This document shows positions 18,127 through 26,047 of a stretch of 64,000 nucleotides of DNA, in pieces (position 1 is the stretch's first letter; the number at the start of each line of letters is the position of its first letter). This DNA comes from Achromobacter ruhlandii. Its GTDB lineage: Bacteria; Pseudomonadota; Gammaproteobacteria; Burkholderiales; Burkholderiaceae_B. Both the position numbers and the translations under genes were made by a program. The notes beneath the pieces are model-generated. The model had not been told where the DNA came from. It was given only the letters and a program-made list of their open reading frames with translations, and did not search any database. The DNA lies in assembly GCF_902859695.1 (NCBI RefSeq), contig NZ_CADIJL010000009.1, positions 124,001 through 188,000 of the forward strand, read 5' to 3'.

Positions 18127-18206
18127 GGGCTCTCCGTTCAAAGAGAGCCACTATGCGGCGCCGGCCCCGTCCCGTCTTGAACGGGAGTGAACCGCGCCGG
18201 CGCGCG

Positions 18207-19121
18207 TCACGCCTTGCCGGCAGCCAGCGCGGCGGCCCGGGCGCGGCCGAACAGCGGCCGCTGCACCGTCTGCGCCAGCAGCACGCCCAGCAAGGTCACC
18301 GCGCCGCCCAGCAAGTGGTAGGAATGCAGCTGCTCGCGCAGCAACACGAACGCGGCCAGCGCGGTGAACAACGGCAGCAGGTTGATGAAGATGCTGCAGC
18401 GGTTCGGCCCCAGGCGGTGCACGCCCTCGATCCACAGGAACGACAGCAGCACCGAAGAGAAAATGCCGGCATACAGGATCAGCGGAATCGTCTTCATGTC
18501 CAGCGCCGCCTGCGCGGCCGGCACCCGCAGGTACAGCGGCAGCATGTACAGCAGCGCGAAAATCGACTGCACGAAGGTCGACTGCCACGCCGGCAGCGGC
18601 ACTTTCCAGTGGCGCAGCAGCACGCCGTACAACGCGTAGGAAAACGCCGCCATCAGCATCAGGCCGTCGCCCACGTGGATGCCGTGCTGAAACACGCTCA
18701 GCATCTCGCCCTGCCCCACCAGGTACAGCAGGCCCAGGAATGACAGCGCGCCGCCGACCGCCATGCCCAGGGTCAGCGGATCGCGCAGGATGACCACGCT
18801 CAGCAGCATGCTCAGCAGCGGGATCAACGCGGTCAGGATCGCCATGTTGGTGGCGGTGGTGGTCTCGGCGGCGCGGTACGACAGCGCCTGGAACAGCGCC
18901 GACGACAGTCCGCCGTACAGCGCCAGCTTGGGCCAGTGGCGCAGGATCACATGGCGGTTGCGCCAGGCCGGCACGGCCGTGAACAGGCCCATGATCGCCA
19001 GCGCCAGGATCAGCCGGTAGAACGTGATGGCGGTGGGCGAAATGGCGCTGGCCGCCATCTTCGAGACGATGACATTGCCCGCCCAGAACAGGATGGCGAA
19101 CAATGGAAACAGGTAGGACAT
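18207..19121 (-). CDS. EamA/DMT-family transporter
   Basis: 304 residues, about ten transmembrane helices in two five-helix EamA repeats. The first begins FPLFAILFWAGNVIVSK, the second near GDGLMLMAAFSYALYGVLL at residue ~155. The family exports amino acids or other metabolites across the inner membrane. It lies 80 bases upstream of the proline dehydrogenase gene in the same direction, so co-transcription is possible. Substrate not determinable. Confidence 0.88.
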   Translation of the reverse strand: MSYLFPLFAILFWAGNVIVSKMAASAISPTAITFYRLILALAIMGLFTAVPAWRNRHVILRHWPKLALYGGLSSALFQALSYRAAETTTATNMAILTALIPLLSMLLSVVILRDPLTLGMAVGGALSFLGLLYLVGQGEMLSVFQHGIHVGDGLMLMAAFSYALYGVLLRHWKVPLPAWQSTFVQSIFALLYMLPLYLRVPAAQAALDMKTIPLILYAGIFSSVLLSFLWIEGVHRLGPNRCSIFINLLPLFTALAAFVLLREQLHSYHLLGGAVTLLGVLLAQTVQRPLFGRARAAALAAGKA

Positions 19122-19404
19122 GATGGGTTCACTCGCGGAAGGGAAATCGGCTCTCCGCCGCGGCGCGCGGCGCCGCGCAGGTGGCGGATGACCGGTATCC
19201 TATTGAGCGCGCGAGCGCCCGTCTGCCGATGAACAGGCAGGGACTATCTTGAAATGGACATTCCCGAGGCCGCCATATCCCAGGCCGTCGTGGGCGGGGA
19301 ATGCAGGCCTGGGACGCAGAGACCCAGGCAGCGGAGGCCCGGGAAATACCAGCCCGCGAAGTGCCGGCCCGCGAGTTGCAGCCCCCCGCGGCGCGGCCCC
19401 ACCC
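19122..19404. other. Intergenic region without recognised gene
   Basis: 283 bases between the EamA transporter and the D-amino acid dehydrogenase end. It is GC-rich and contains short imperfect direct repeats (CCCGGGAAATACC, CCCGCGAAGTGCC, CCCGCGAGTTGC around 19339-19385). A TATTGAGCG/TATCTTGAAAT patch near 19200-19255 could be promoter sequence for the transporter. I see no supported coding sequence, RNA or terminator. Confidence 0.4.
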
Positions 19405-20652
19405 TCACGGTCTGAACGGCAGCGGGTCCAGCGGCGTATCCAGCCCCGCCATCTGCGCCGTCAGCAGCGCCGCGCTGCCGCAGGCCAGGGTGAAGCCAAG
19501 CGCGCCCTGGCCGATGTTCAGCCACAGGTTGTCGGCGGCGGAACTGCGTCCGATCAGCGGCTTGCCGGTGGGCGTGGCCGGACGCAGCCCGGCCCAGGGA
19601 ATCGCCTGCGCCAAATCCAGCGCCGGAAACGCCTCGCGCACCTGGCGCTTGAGCAGCGCGATGCGAGCCGGATCGATGTCGGCATTGGCGCTGCCGATGT
19701 CCACCATGGCCGCGATCCGCAGCACCCCGCCGACCCGCGCATAGACGATGCGGCGCTCGTAGTCGGTGACGCTGATGCGCGGCGCCACGGTATCGTCGTC
19801 CGCCAGCGGCACGGTCAGGCTGTAGCCCTTGAGCGGATACAGCGGCACATCGTGGCCCAGCGGTTGCAGCAAGGCGCGCGTGCCGATGCCCGTGGCCAGC
19901 ACCACCGCGTCCGCGCCGATGTCGCCGTCCTGGGCGCGCACCGCGACGATACGCCTGCCCTCGCGCTGCAGGCCGGCGACGGGATTGGACATGGCGCACT
20001 GCACGTTGGGCAGCGCTTGCAGCCGCTCGAACAGCGCCTGCGTGAATTGGCGGCAGTCGCCCGCCTCTTCGCTCGGGGTGTAGATGGCGCCGGCCAGGCT
20101 GGCGCCCATGCCGGCCAGCGCCGGCTCGCGCCGCAACGTCTGGGCGGCGTCCAGCACCTGCTGCTCGGCGCCGTGGGCCGCCTGGTAGGCGACCAGCGCG
20201 CGCGCCTTGTCCAGCAGGGCCGCGCTGCGGTAGGCGATCAGCTTGCCGTTGCGCAGATGGCCGAATTCCAGGTTTTCCTGTTCCAGCAAGGCATGCATGG
20301 CGTCGCGGCTGAGAAAGGACAGCGCCTGCAATTGCGCGGTGGACTCGCGCGCCACCGAGGCGCGACAGGCCAGCGCGAAGCGCAGGCACCAGCGCCACTG
20401 ATGCGGGTCCAGCCGCGGCCGGAAACGCAGCGGCGAATCCTCGCGCAGCAGCCAGCCCGGCACGCTCGGCAACACGCCCGGCCCGGCCAGCGGCGCGACG
20501 TAGCTGTAGCTGAGCTGGCCGCCGTTGGCATAGCTGGAAACCTCGGCCGGATGGGCGTGGCTGTCGACCAACACGACGTCATGGCCCTGGCGCGCCAGGA
20601 AGTAAGCGGAGGTCACGCCCACCACGCCGGCACCGATTACGCAAACGCGCAT
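19405..20652 (-). CDS. dadA: D-amino acid dehydrogenase (DadA family)
   Basis: 415 residues. N-terminal FAD dinucleotide fold VIGAGVVGVTSAYFLARQGHDVVLVD (residues 4-29), SSYANGGQLSYSYVAPLAGP (the DadA block following the flavin helix) and a C-terminal FAD contact GLRPATPTGKPLIGR plus NIGQGALGFTLACGSA. Oxidatively deaminates D-amino acids to keto acids at the membrane, feeding electrons to quinone. No alanine racemase neighbour is present here, so this may be one of several DadA paralogs and not the D-alanine housekeeping copy. Confidence 0.9.
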   Translation of the reverse strand: MRVCVIGAGVVGVTSAYFLARQGHDVVLVDSHAHPAEVSSYANGGQLSYSYVAPLAGPGVLPSVPGWLLREDSPLRFRPRLDPHQWRWCLRFALACRASVARESTAQLQALSFLSRDAMHALLEQENLEFGHLRNGKLIAYRSAALLDKARALVAYQAAHGAEQQVLDAAQTLRREPALAGMGASLAGAIYTPSEEAGDCRQFTQALFERLQALPNVQCAMSNPVAGLQREGRRIVAVRAQDGDIGADAVVLATGIGTRALLQPLGHDVPLYPLKGYSLTVPLADDDTVAPRISVTDYERRIVYARVGGVLRIAAMVDIGSANADIDPARIALLKRQVREAFPALDLAQAIPWAGLRPATPTGKPLIGRSSAADNLWLNIGQGALGFTLACGSAALLTAQMAGLDTPLDPLPFRP

Positions 20653-20821
20653 ACCCTGCTTCCAAATAAGAAAATGGCAACGGTCTTATTCTGAAGCGGG
20701 GGACGGATGACCGCAAATCACCAAAGCCCCAGCACCCATAACCCGGCCTCATGGTCCCGGCCCGGACGACCGACTTGGACCACCAGCCCCAGGCAACCGG
20801 CGCGGGCGATCGGCGCGGGAA

Positions 20822-21259
20822 TCAGGCGGCGCGATGCAGCCTGATGATGGCCGCGGCGGTCGGATCGCGCACCAGGTTCGCCAGGGTATAGCCATTGAGC
20901 GCGTCGTAGAACGCCTGCAGGGTCTGCGCCAGCACCCCCGCCAGGCGGCAGGCGCCGTCCAGCGCACAGGGCGGCTCGCCGCAGTCGATCAGCGGGCCCT
21001 GCTGTTCCAGTTCGCGCACCAGGTCGCCCAGCCGGTACTCGGCGGCCGGGCGCGCCAGCGCCAGGCCGCCGCCCTTGCCGCGCGCCGTGCTGACCCAGCC
21101 GCGCTGCGACATGAAGTGCACCACCTTGACCAGGTGGTTGCGCGACAGGTCGAAGCGCGTGGCGATCTCCGGAATGGTGACCGCCGCGGGCCGGTCGCGG
21201 CACTGCGTCAGGTACATCAGGACGCGCAGGCCGAAGTCGGTGAATCGGGTCAGTTGCAT
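20822..21259 (-). CDS. nsrR: Rrf2-family nitric oxide-sensing repressor NsrR
   Basis: 145 residues from the ATG at 21259. Winged-helix domain MQLTRFTDFGLRVLMYL...DLSRNHLVKVVHFMSQRG and the three-cysteine Fe-S cluster loop C-x5-C-x5-C (CGEPPCALDGACRL, residues ~92-105). These and its position 19 bases behind hmp identify NsrR. Holo-NsrR represses; nitrosylation of the cluster releases DNA. The palindrome at 22541-22569 is its probable operator, so the hmp-nsrR unit would be autoregulated. Confidence 0.93.
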   Translation of the reverse strand: MQLTRFTDFGLRVLMYLTQCRDRPAAVTIPEIATRFDLSRNHLVKVVHFMSQRGWVSTARGKGGGLALARPAAEYRLGDLVRELEQQGPLIDCGEPPCALDGACRLAGVLAQTLQAFYDALNGYTLANLVRDPTAAAIIRLHRAA

Positions 21260-21278
21260 GGGCGCCAGGATACACCGG

Positions 21279-22496
21279 TCAGGCCGGCGCGCCGCCGCTG
21301 CCGAAGGCCTCGGCGTGAATGCGGTCCGGCGCCACGCCCAGCGCCAACAGCGTTTCGCGCTGCGCCCGCATGAAACCGGACGGGCCGCACAGGTAGTAAT
21401 CGGCATCCGGCACGATGGCCTCGTCGCGGATGGCGCGCAGGTCGACCCGGCCATGATGGTCGTAGTCGCGGCCCGGGCGGTCGCCGCCGCCGACTTCCTC
21501 GTAGAACACCGCCTTGCGCACGTTGCCGCGGCTCGCGACGATGGCATTGACGTGGTCTTTCATGGCGTGCACCGCCTGGTTGCGACAGCCATGCACGAAG
21601 CGGATCTGGCGCGGATCGTCGGTCGCCACCAGATGATTCAGGATCGACACCATGGGCGTCAGCCCCACCCCGCCGCTCAGCAGCACCACCGGCGCGGCGC
21701 TGTCTTGGCGCAGGTGGAAGTCGCCCTGCGGCGGCGCCACATCCAGCACGCCGCCTTCCTCCAGGCGCTCGTGCAGCGCATTGGACACGCGTCCGGCTGG
21801 CCCGTGCGCGCCGCCCGCTTCGCGCTTGACCGAGATCCGCAGGCGGTCCTGGCCCGGCGCGTCCGACAGGCTGTACTGACGCGGCTGCATCAGGCCCAGC
21901 TCCGGCACGTACACGCGCACCGACACATACTGGCCGGGGAGATAGGCCGGCACCGCGCCGCCATCGGCCGGCGCCAGGTAGAACGAGGTGATCTCGGCGC
22001 TTTCGGGCTGCTTGCCGACCACGCGGAAGGCGCGCCAGCCAGTCCAGCCGCCCGGCTTGGCGGCCGAATCCCGGTACAGCCGGGCCTCTTCGGCGATCAG
22101 CATGTCGGCCAGCTGGCCATAGGCGGCGGCCCAGGCATCCACCAGAGCGTCGGTGGCGGCCTCGCCCAGCACCTCGCGGATCGACGCCAAGAGATGCTTG
22201 CCCACGATCGGATAGTGCTCGGGGCGAATGCCCAGGCTGACGTGCTTGTGGACGATGCGGGTCACCACCGGCGCCAGCACCGAGGGATCGTCGATGTGTT
22301 CGGCATAGGCCGCGACCGCGCCGGCCAGCGCCTGCTGCTGTTCGCCGCCCGCCTGGTGGCCCTGGTTGAACACGTGCTTGAGTTCCGGATTGTGCTGGAA
22401 CATGCGGGCGTAGAAGTGACGGGTCAGGGCCACGCCATGGGTTTTCAGGACCGGGGCCGTGGCCTTGACCATGGCGCGGATTTGCGGGCTCAACAT
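21279..22496 (-). CDS. hmp: Flavohemoprotein, nitric oxide dioxygenase
   Basis: 405 residues, the normal length. Globin domain at 1-140 (start MLSPQIRAMVKATAPVLKTHG; proximal His in IVHKHVSLGIRPEHYPIVGKHL near 85), FAD domain with RQYSLSDAP near residue 205, and NAD(P)H domain with SGGVGLTPM near 270 and CGPSGFM near 375. Converts nitric oxide and O2 to nitrate using NAD(P)H in the cytoplasm. First gene of the hmp-nsrR unit; an NsrR-type operator lies 45-73 bases upstream of the start. Confidence 0.97.
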   Translation of the reverse strand: MLSPQIRAMVKATAPVLKTHGVALTRHFYARMFQHNPELKHVFNQGHQAGGEQQQALAGAVAAYAEHIDDPSVLAPVVTRIVHKHVSLGIRPEHYPIVGKHLLASIREVLGEAATDALVDAWAAAYGQLADMLIAEEARLYRDSAAKPGGWTGWRAFRVVGKQPESAEITSFYLAPADGGAVPAYLPGQYVSVRVYVPELGLMQPRQYSLSDAPGQDRLRISVKREAGGAHGPAGRVSNALHERLEEGGVLDVAPPQGDFHLRQDSAAPVVLLSGGVGLTPMVSILNHLVATDDPRQIRFVHGCRNQAVHAMKDHVNAIVASRGNVRKAVFYEEVGGGDRPGRDYDHHGRVDLRAIRDEAIVPDADYYLCGPSGFMRAQRETLLALGVAPDRIHAEAFGSGGAPA

Positions 22497-22540
22497 CGAC
22501 TGCTCCTTGTGCTGCGGACGGCGCCGGCGCCATCCCTTTT

Positions 22541-22569
22541 TTAAACATGCATTAATAATACATGTTTAA
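22541..22569. promoter_or_regulatory. NsrR operator upstream of hmp
   Basis: A 29-bp palindrome: arm TTAAACATGCATTA, one central base, arm TAATACATGTTTAA, with a single mismatch. The core AACATGCATTA-N-TAATACATGTT fits the 11-1-11 NsrR pattern known from enteric and beta-proteobacterial hmp promoters. It sits in an AT-rich pocket between the PPTase stop and the hmp start. Confidence 0.88.
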
Positions 22570-22596
22570 GTGCGGCGCACAAAACCATCCTTGCCC

Positions 22597-23259
22597 TCAA
22601 CCGGCCTGCCCCGTCCATTCGCCCAGCAGGCGGCGCGCTGGCCAGGCACATCCCGCCGCCGCGCGCCAGCCGATGCGGACCGGCGCCGGGTCCGCGCCGC
22701 GCCAGGCCGCCGCCATCACCCAGTCGCCGCCGAGCCCCCAGCACATCGCCTGCCAGCGGCCCGCCGGCGGACGCAGCGCCAGCCGGCCCGAGGCCGCCGG
22801 CGTCAGGCCGATCGACGCCATGTCCGCCGGGAAATCCAGCCCGGCCGCCTTGACGAAGGCTTCCTTGAGTGTCCACAACATATAGAACCGCTCCAGCCGC
22901 GCGGCCGTATCGGCGGCCCGCGCCAGCCAGGCCCGTTCCGGTTCGCTGCAGACCCAGGCGGCCAGCGCGGCGGTATCGCGCGCCCGCACCCGCTCCAGGT
23001 CCACGCCCACGGCCCAGTCCCGCGGCGCCTGGGCGCAGAGGGCGTGGCCGCCACTATGGCTGAGCGACAGGGCATGGGCCGGGTGCGCGTCCGCCCGCAC
23101 CTGCTGCAGCAAGGCGCGGCTGACCTGCCAGTCATCGCGCGCCTTGGCCGAGCGCAGCGCCGACGCGCGTCGCGCGTCCGCCGCCGAGAGCAGATCTGGC
23201 TGATAATCAGCGGCCGCGCCTTGGTCCGCCCACCACAAGGAAAGTTCCCCAGGAATCAC
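22597..23259 (-). CDS. 4'-phosphopantetheinyl transferase (Sfp/EntD type)
   Basis: 220 residues from a GTG at 23259; no early ATG exists in frame. Seen: the Mg2+/CoA motif GVDLERV near residue 84 and the W-x-LKEAFVK motif (MLWTLKEAFVKAAG) near residue 128, with LSLSHSGG between residues 64 and 71. The enzyme transfers phosphopantetheine from CoA to a serine of carrier proteins. It is divergent from the aryl polyene cluster, whose two ACPs are its likely substrates. Confidence 0.92.
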   Translation of the reverse strand: MIPGELSLWWADQGAAADYQPDLLSAADARRASALRSAKARDDWQVSRALLQQVRADAHPAHALSLSHSGGHALCAQAPRDWAVGVDLERVRARDTAALAAWVCSEPERAWLARAADTAARLERFYMLWTLKEAFVKAAGLDFPADMASIGLTPAASGRLALRPPAGRWQAMCWGLGGDWVMAAAWRGADPAPVRIGWRAAAGCAWPARRLLGEWTGQAG

Positions 23260-23371
23260 GGCTTCACGTCACAATTTGGTAAAACAAAATGTAAAATATC
23301 GGGCGTTTTCACTGTTTTAGTAACGTCTAAAAACAATTAATGAATTTGCGATCAGTGTAAGATCGCGCGCT
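23260..23371. promoter_or_regulatory. AT-rich divergent promoter region between PPTase and aryl polyene cluster
   Basis: 112 bases that are strikingly AT-rich in a ~70% GC setting. It contains the inverted repeat GTTTTAG-TAACGT-CTAAAAAC (23314-23334), a candidate operator, and a TAAGAT hexamer (23358-23363) close to the first aryl polyene gene. It must drive the PPTase leftward and the cluster rightward; I cannot assign -35 boxes with confidence. Confidence 0.5.
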
Positions 23372-24088
23372 ATGCTGACCTTTTCCATTGCGCAATGGCA
23401 GGGTTGGACATCGGGTATGCAAGACGCGAGCAGCTGGTCGTACTGGGCTGAACATCCTTATTGTCCCGTTGGAGAACCCAGCCCGCCGCGCCTCGAATTC
23501 CTGCCCCCGATGCAGCGCCGCCGCCTCAGCCCGATGGCGCGCGCGGTGTTCGAATGCGCCTGGCCGGTCGCCCAAGGCCAGCCACCCATGCCGCTGGTCT
23601 ACGCCTCGCGCCATGGCGAAACCACCCGCAATTTCGGCCTGCTGCAATCGCTGGCCGCCGGCGAACCGCTGTCGCCCACCGCGTTCGGCCTGTCGGTGCA
23701 CAACGCCCTGGCCGGCCAGTGGTCGATCATACGCCGCGAAACCACCGAATCGATCGCGCTCTCGGCCGAGGACGACGGTCTGGAGCACGCCTTCCTGGAA
23801 GCGGGGCTGCTGCTGGCCGACGGCCACGACAACGTGCTGGTGGTGCTGGCCGAGGAGCGGCCGCCCGCGCCCTACTCGCCCTGGATCGACGACGTGCCCT
23901 TTTCCTACGCGGCGGCGTTCCGCCTGCGCGCCGGCGCCGACTGGCGGCTCGAGACCTCCCCTGGCGCCGGCGCCGCGCCGCGGCCCTGGCCCAACGCGCT
24001 GAACCTGTTGCGTCACCTGAACCTGCAAACGCCCAGCTGGCGGCATGCCAACCACGCCCGCCAATGGCTCTGGACCCGCTCGGCATGA
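23372..24088 (+). CDS. apeC: Aryl polyene chain length factor (truncated ketosynthase-like)
   Basis: 238 residues resembling the N-terminal half of a beta-ketoacyl synthase without an active-site Cys-Thr-Ser block. In described APE systems this protein (ApeC) pairs with the KS ApeO as a chain length factor. N-terminus LTFSIAQWQGWTSG is typical for the family, which supports the ATG at 23372 despite the lack of a clear ribosome site; ATG 23417 is the alternative. First gene of a 17-gene set with overlapping or near-abutting ends up to about 38.2 kb. Confidence 0.87.
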   Translation: MLTFSIAQWQGWTSGMQDASSWSYWAEHPYCPVGEPSPPRLEFLPPMQRRRLSPMARAVFECAWPVAQGQPPMPLVYASRHGETTRNFGLLQSLAAGEPLSPTAFGLSVHNALAGQWSIIRRETTESIALSAEDDGLEHAFLEAGLLLADGHDNVLVVLAEERPPAPYSPWIDDVPFSYAAAFRLRAGADWRLETSPGAGAAPRPWPNALNLLRHLNLQTPSWRHANHARQWLWTRSA

Positions 24089-24984
24089 CCCCTTCCAGCA
24101 CCCCCTCCGCCGCCCCCCCGCCCCGCCAGGATTTCTGGCTGTGGCGCCTGGTCGCCACCGGCATGGCCTTCACCATGTTCGGCGTCGGCGGGCTGCTGCT
24201 GCGCCTGCTGGTGTTCCCGCCGCAGCGCCTGATTCCCGGCAATGCCGCCGACCGCCAGCGCCGCGCGCGCTGGGCGCTGAACCGCACCTTCCGCTTCTTT
24301 ATCCGCTTCATGGTGCGCGTCGGCATCCTCACGGTGGATTTCAAGGGCGCCGAACGCCTGGGCCGGCCCGGCCAGATGATCCTGGCCAACCACCCGTCAC
24401 TGCTGGACGTGGTGTTCCTGGTGGGCCACGTCAAGAACGCCAACTGCATCGTCAAGCACGGCCTGGCGCGCAATCCGTTCACGCGCGGGCCGGTCAGCAA
24501 CGCCGGCTACATCACCAACGATGAAAGCTTCGACATGTTCGATCGCGCCGCCGACGTGCTGCGCCAGGGCGAAACCCTGATCGTGTTCCCGGAAGGCACG
24601 CGCACCCCCCAGGACAGCCTGCCGCGCTTTCATCGCGGCGCCTGCGCGATTGCGCTGCGCGGCGCCCGGGTGGTGACCCCGGTGGTCATCCGCATGAACC
24701 CGCGCAGCCTGACCAAAGGCGAGCCCTGGTACCGCATTCCGCCGTGCCGCATGCGCTACGTGATCCAGGTCGGCGAGGACATCGATCCCGCCACATGGTC
24801 CAATGCGCACCCGCTGCCGATTGCCGGCCGCCGCATGAACGATTACCTGCATGCCTATTTCGATGCCGAGCTGACGCGCCACGCGCCGGCCGGCGCCCCG
24901 GCGCCCGCCGCCGGCCCCGACAACGAACAAGCGCGAATCGCGCCGCAAGTGGAGTCCAAGCTGGATGAATCAACTGGAAACTGA
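24085..24984 (+). CDS. apeD: Lysophospholipid acyltransferase-like protein of the aryl polyene cluster
   Basis: 299 residues, ATGA overlap with the chain length factor gene. PlsC-type motifs: NHPSLLD (H-x4-D) near residue 100, a second block GPVSNAGYI, and FPEGTRTP near residue 170. One membrane anchor at residues ~18-45 (LVATGMAFTMFGVGGLLLRLLVF). In APE clusters (ApeD position) such an enzyme is thought to help build the lipid anchor of the polyene. The C-terminal ~30 residues are Ala/Pro-rich. Its end overlaps the ACP gene by 20 bases. Confidence 0.88.
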   Translation: MTPSSTPSAAPPPRQDFWLWRLVATGMAFTMFGVGGLLLRLLVFPPQRLIPGNAADRQRRARWALNRTFRFFIRFMVRVGILTVDFKGAERLGRPGQMILANHPSLLDVVFLVGHVKNANCIVKHGLARNPFTRGPVSNAGYITNDESFDMFDRAADVLRQGETLIVFPEGTRTPQDSLPRFHRGACAIALRGARVVTPVVIRMNPRSLTKGEPWYRIPPCRMRYVIQVGEDIDPATWSNAHPLPIAGRRMNDYLHAYFDAELTRHAPAGAPAPAAGPDNEQARIAPQVESKLDESTGN

Positions 24985-25225
24985 GCTCAAGACGCTCGTC
25001 ATCGAATCCCTGGGCCTGGAAGACATCGCCCCCGACGACATCGATCGCGAGGCCAGCCTGTTCGGCGACGGACTGGGCCTGGACTCGGTCGACGCCCTGG
25101 AACTCGGCCTGGCGCTGCAAAAGCGCTATGGCATCGCCATCGACCCCGAAACGCGCAACATGCGCGAGCACTTCGCCAGCATCGCCAACCTGGCCGAATT
25201 CGTCGCGGCCCAGCGCCGCAACTGA
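24965..25225 (+). CDS. apeE: Acyl carrier protein 1 of aryl polyene synthesis
   Basis: 86 residues with the phosphopantetheine site GLGLDSVDALEL (Ser near residue 40). The ACP carries the growing polyene as a thioester; the serine is presumably modified by the PPTase encoded divergently. Its start lies inside the acyltransferase 3' end, which implies translational coupling. Corresponds by order to ApeE. Confidence 0.92.
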   Translation: MNQLETELKTLVIESLGLEDIAPDDIDREASLFGDGLGLDSVDALELGLALQKRYGIAIDPETRNMREHFASIANLAEFVAAQRRN

Positions 25226-25241
25226 GGCAATGGAGTTGACC

Positions 25242-25499
25242 ATGCAGACCCGCGATGAAATCTTCAATACGCTGCGCGACACGCTGAGCGAATTGTTCGA
25301 GATCGAGCCCGAACGCATCACCCCCGAGGCCAACCTCTACACCGACCTGGAAATCGACAGCATCGACGCCATCGACCTGATCGACCACGTGCGCCGCCAG
25401 ACCGGGCGCAAGCTCGACGCCAACGATTTCCGCAGCGTGCGCACCGTCGAAGACGTGGTGCAGGCCATGTGCCAAAAGCAGCAGGACGCCGGCGCATGA
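25242..25499 (+). CDS. apeF: Acyl carrier protein 2 of aryl polyene synthesis
   Basis: 85 residues from the ATG at 25242, which has GGAG at 25232-25235 with good spacing; an ATG at 25230 would add four residues. Site motif LEIDSIDAIDL (Ser near residue 39). The second ACP is standard in APE clusters (ApeF). Overlaps the next gene as ATGA. Confidence 0.92.
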   Translation: MQTRDEIFNTLRDTLSELFEIEPERITPEANLYTDLEIDSIDAIDLIDHVRRQTGRKLDANDFRSVRTVEDVVQAMCQKQQDAGA

Positions 25500-26044
25500 A
25501 ACGCGGCCTGGCGCCCGCGCTGGCCGTGGCCGGCCTGGCCTACCCCTTCGTCGTGTACGCGACGCTGGGCCGGGTCAGCGCGGCCTGGCTGGCGCTGCCG
25601 CTGGCCGTGCTGTGGCTGGCCCGCGGGCTGGCCGGCCGCGACACGCAGCCCGGCGCGCGCCTGCTGCCGCTGGCCGCGGTGGCGTTCTGCCTGGTGCTGG
25701 CTGTCTCCAATTCAAGCGAGTGGCTGCGCTGGTACCCCGTGATGGTCAACGCCATGCTGCTGGCCATCTTCGGCGCCAGCCTGCGGCGCGGCCGCCCCGT
25801 GGTCGAACGGCTGGCGCGCCTGCGCCACCCCGACCTGCCGGCCGCCGGCGTGCGCTACACGCGCAACGTCACGCGCGTCTGGTGCGGCTTCTTCGCCGTC
25901 AACGGCGCCGTCGCGGCGGCGCTGGCCGCGTGGGGCCCCTGGGGCTGGTGGACCGCCTACAACGGCGCCATCAGCTACGCGCTGATGGGCCTGTTGATGG
26001 GCGGCGAATGGCTGCTGCGGCCGGCCGCGGCAAAGGCGGCCTGA
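25496..26044 (+). CDS. apeG: Aryl polyene cluster integral membrane protein
   Basis: 182 residues, five or so hydrophobic segments (for example residues 8-25, 30-46, 55-70, 128-147, 155-172). Matches the COG4648-type membrane protein that sits after the ACPs in APE clusters (ApeG). No enzymatic motif seen; role unknown, possibly organising the synthesis complex at the inner membrane. Confidence 0.82.
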   Translation: MKRGLAPALAVAGLAYPFVVYATLGRVSAAWLALPLAVLWLARGLAGRDTQPGARLLPLAAVAFCLVLAVSNSSEWLRWYPVMVNAMLLAIFGASLRRGRPVVERLARLRHPDLPAAGVRYTRNVTRVWCGFFAVNGAVAAALAAWGPWGWWTAYNGAISYALMGLLMGGEWLLRPAAAKAA

Positions 26045-26047
26045 GCG

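Noticed and set aside
19244..19404. Open frame past the dadA end with degenerate repeated residues, considered as a frameshifted extension of dadA
   Set aside because: DadA already has its full length and normal C-terminus at 19405; the extra frame resembles no domain.
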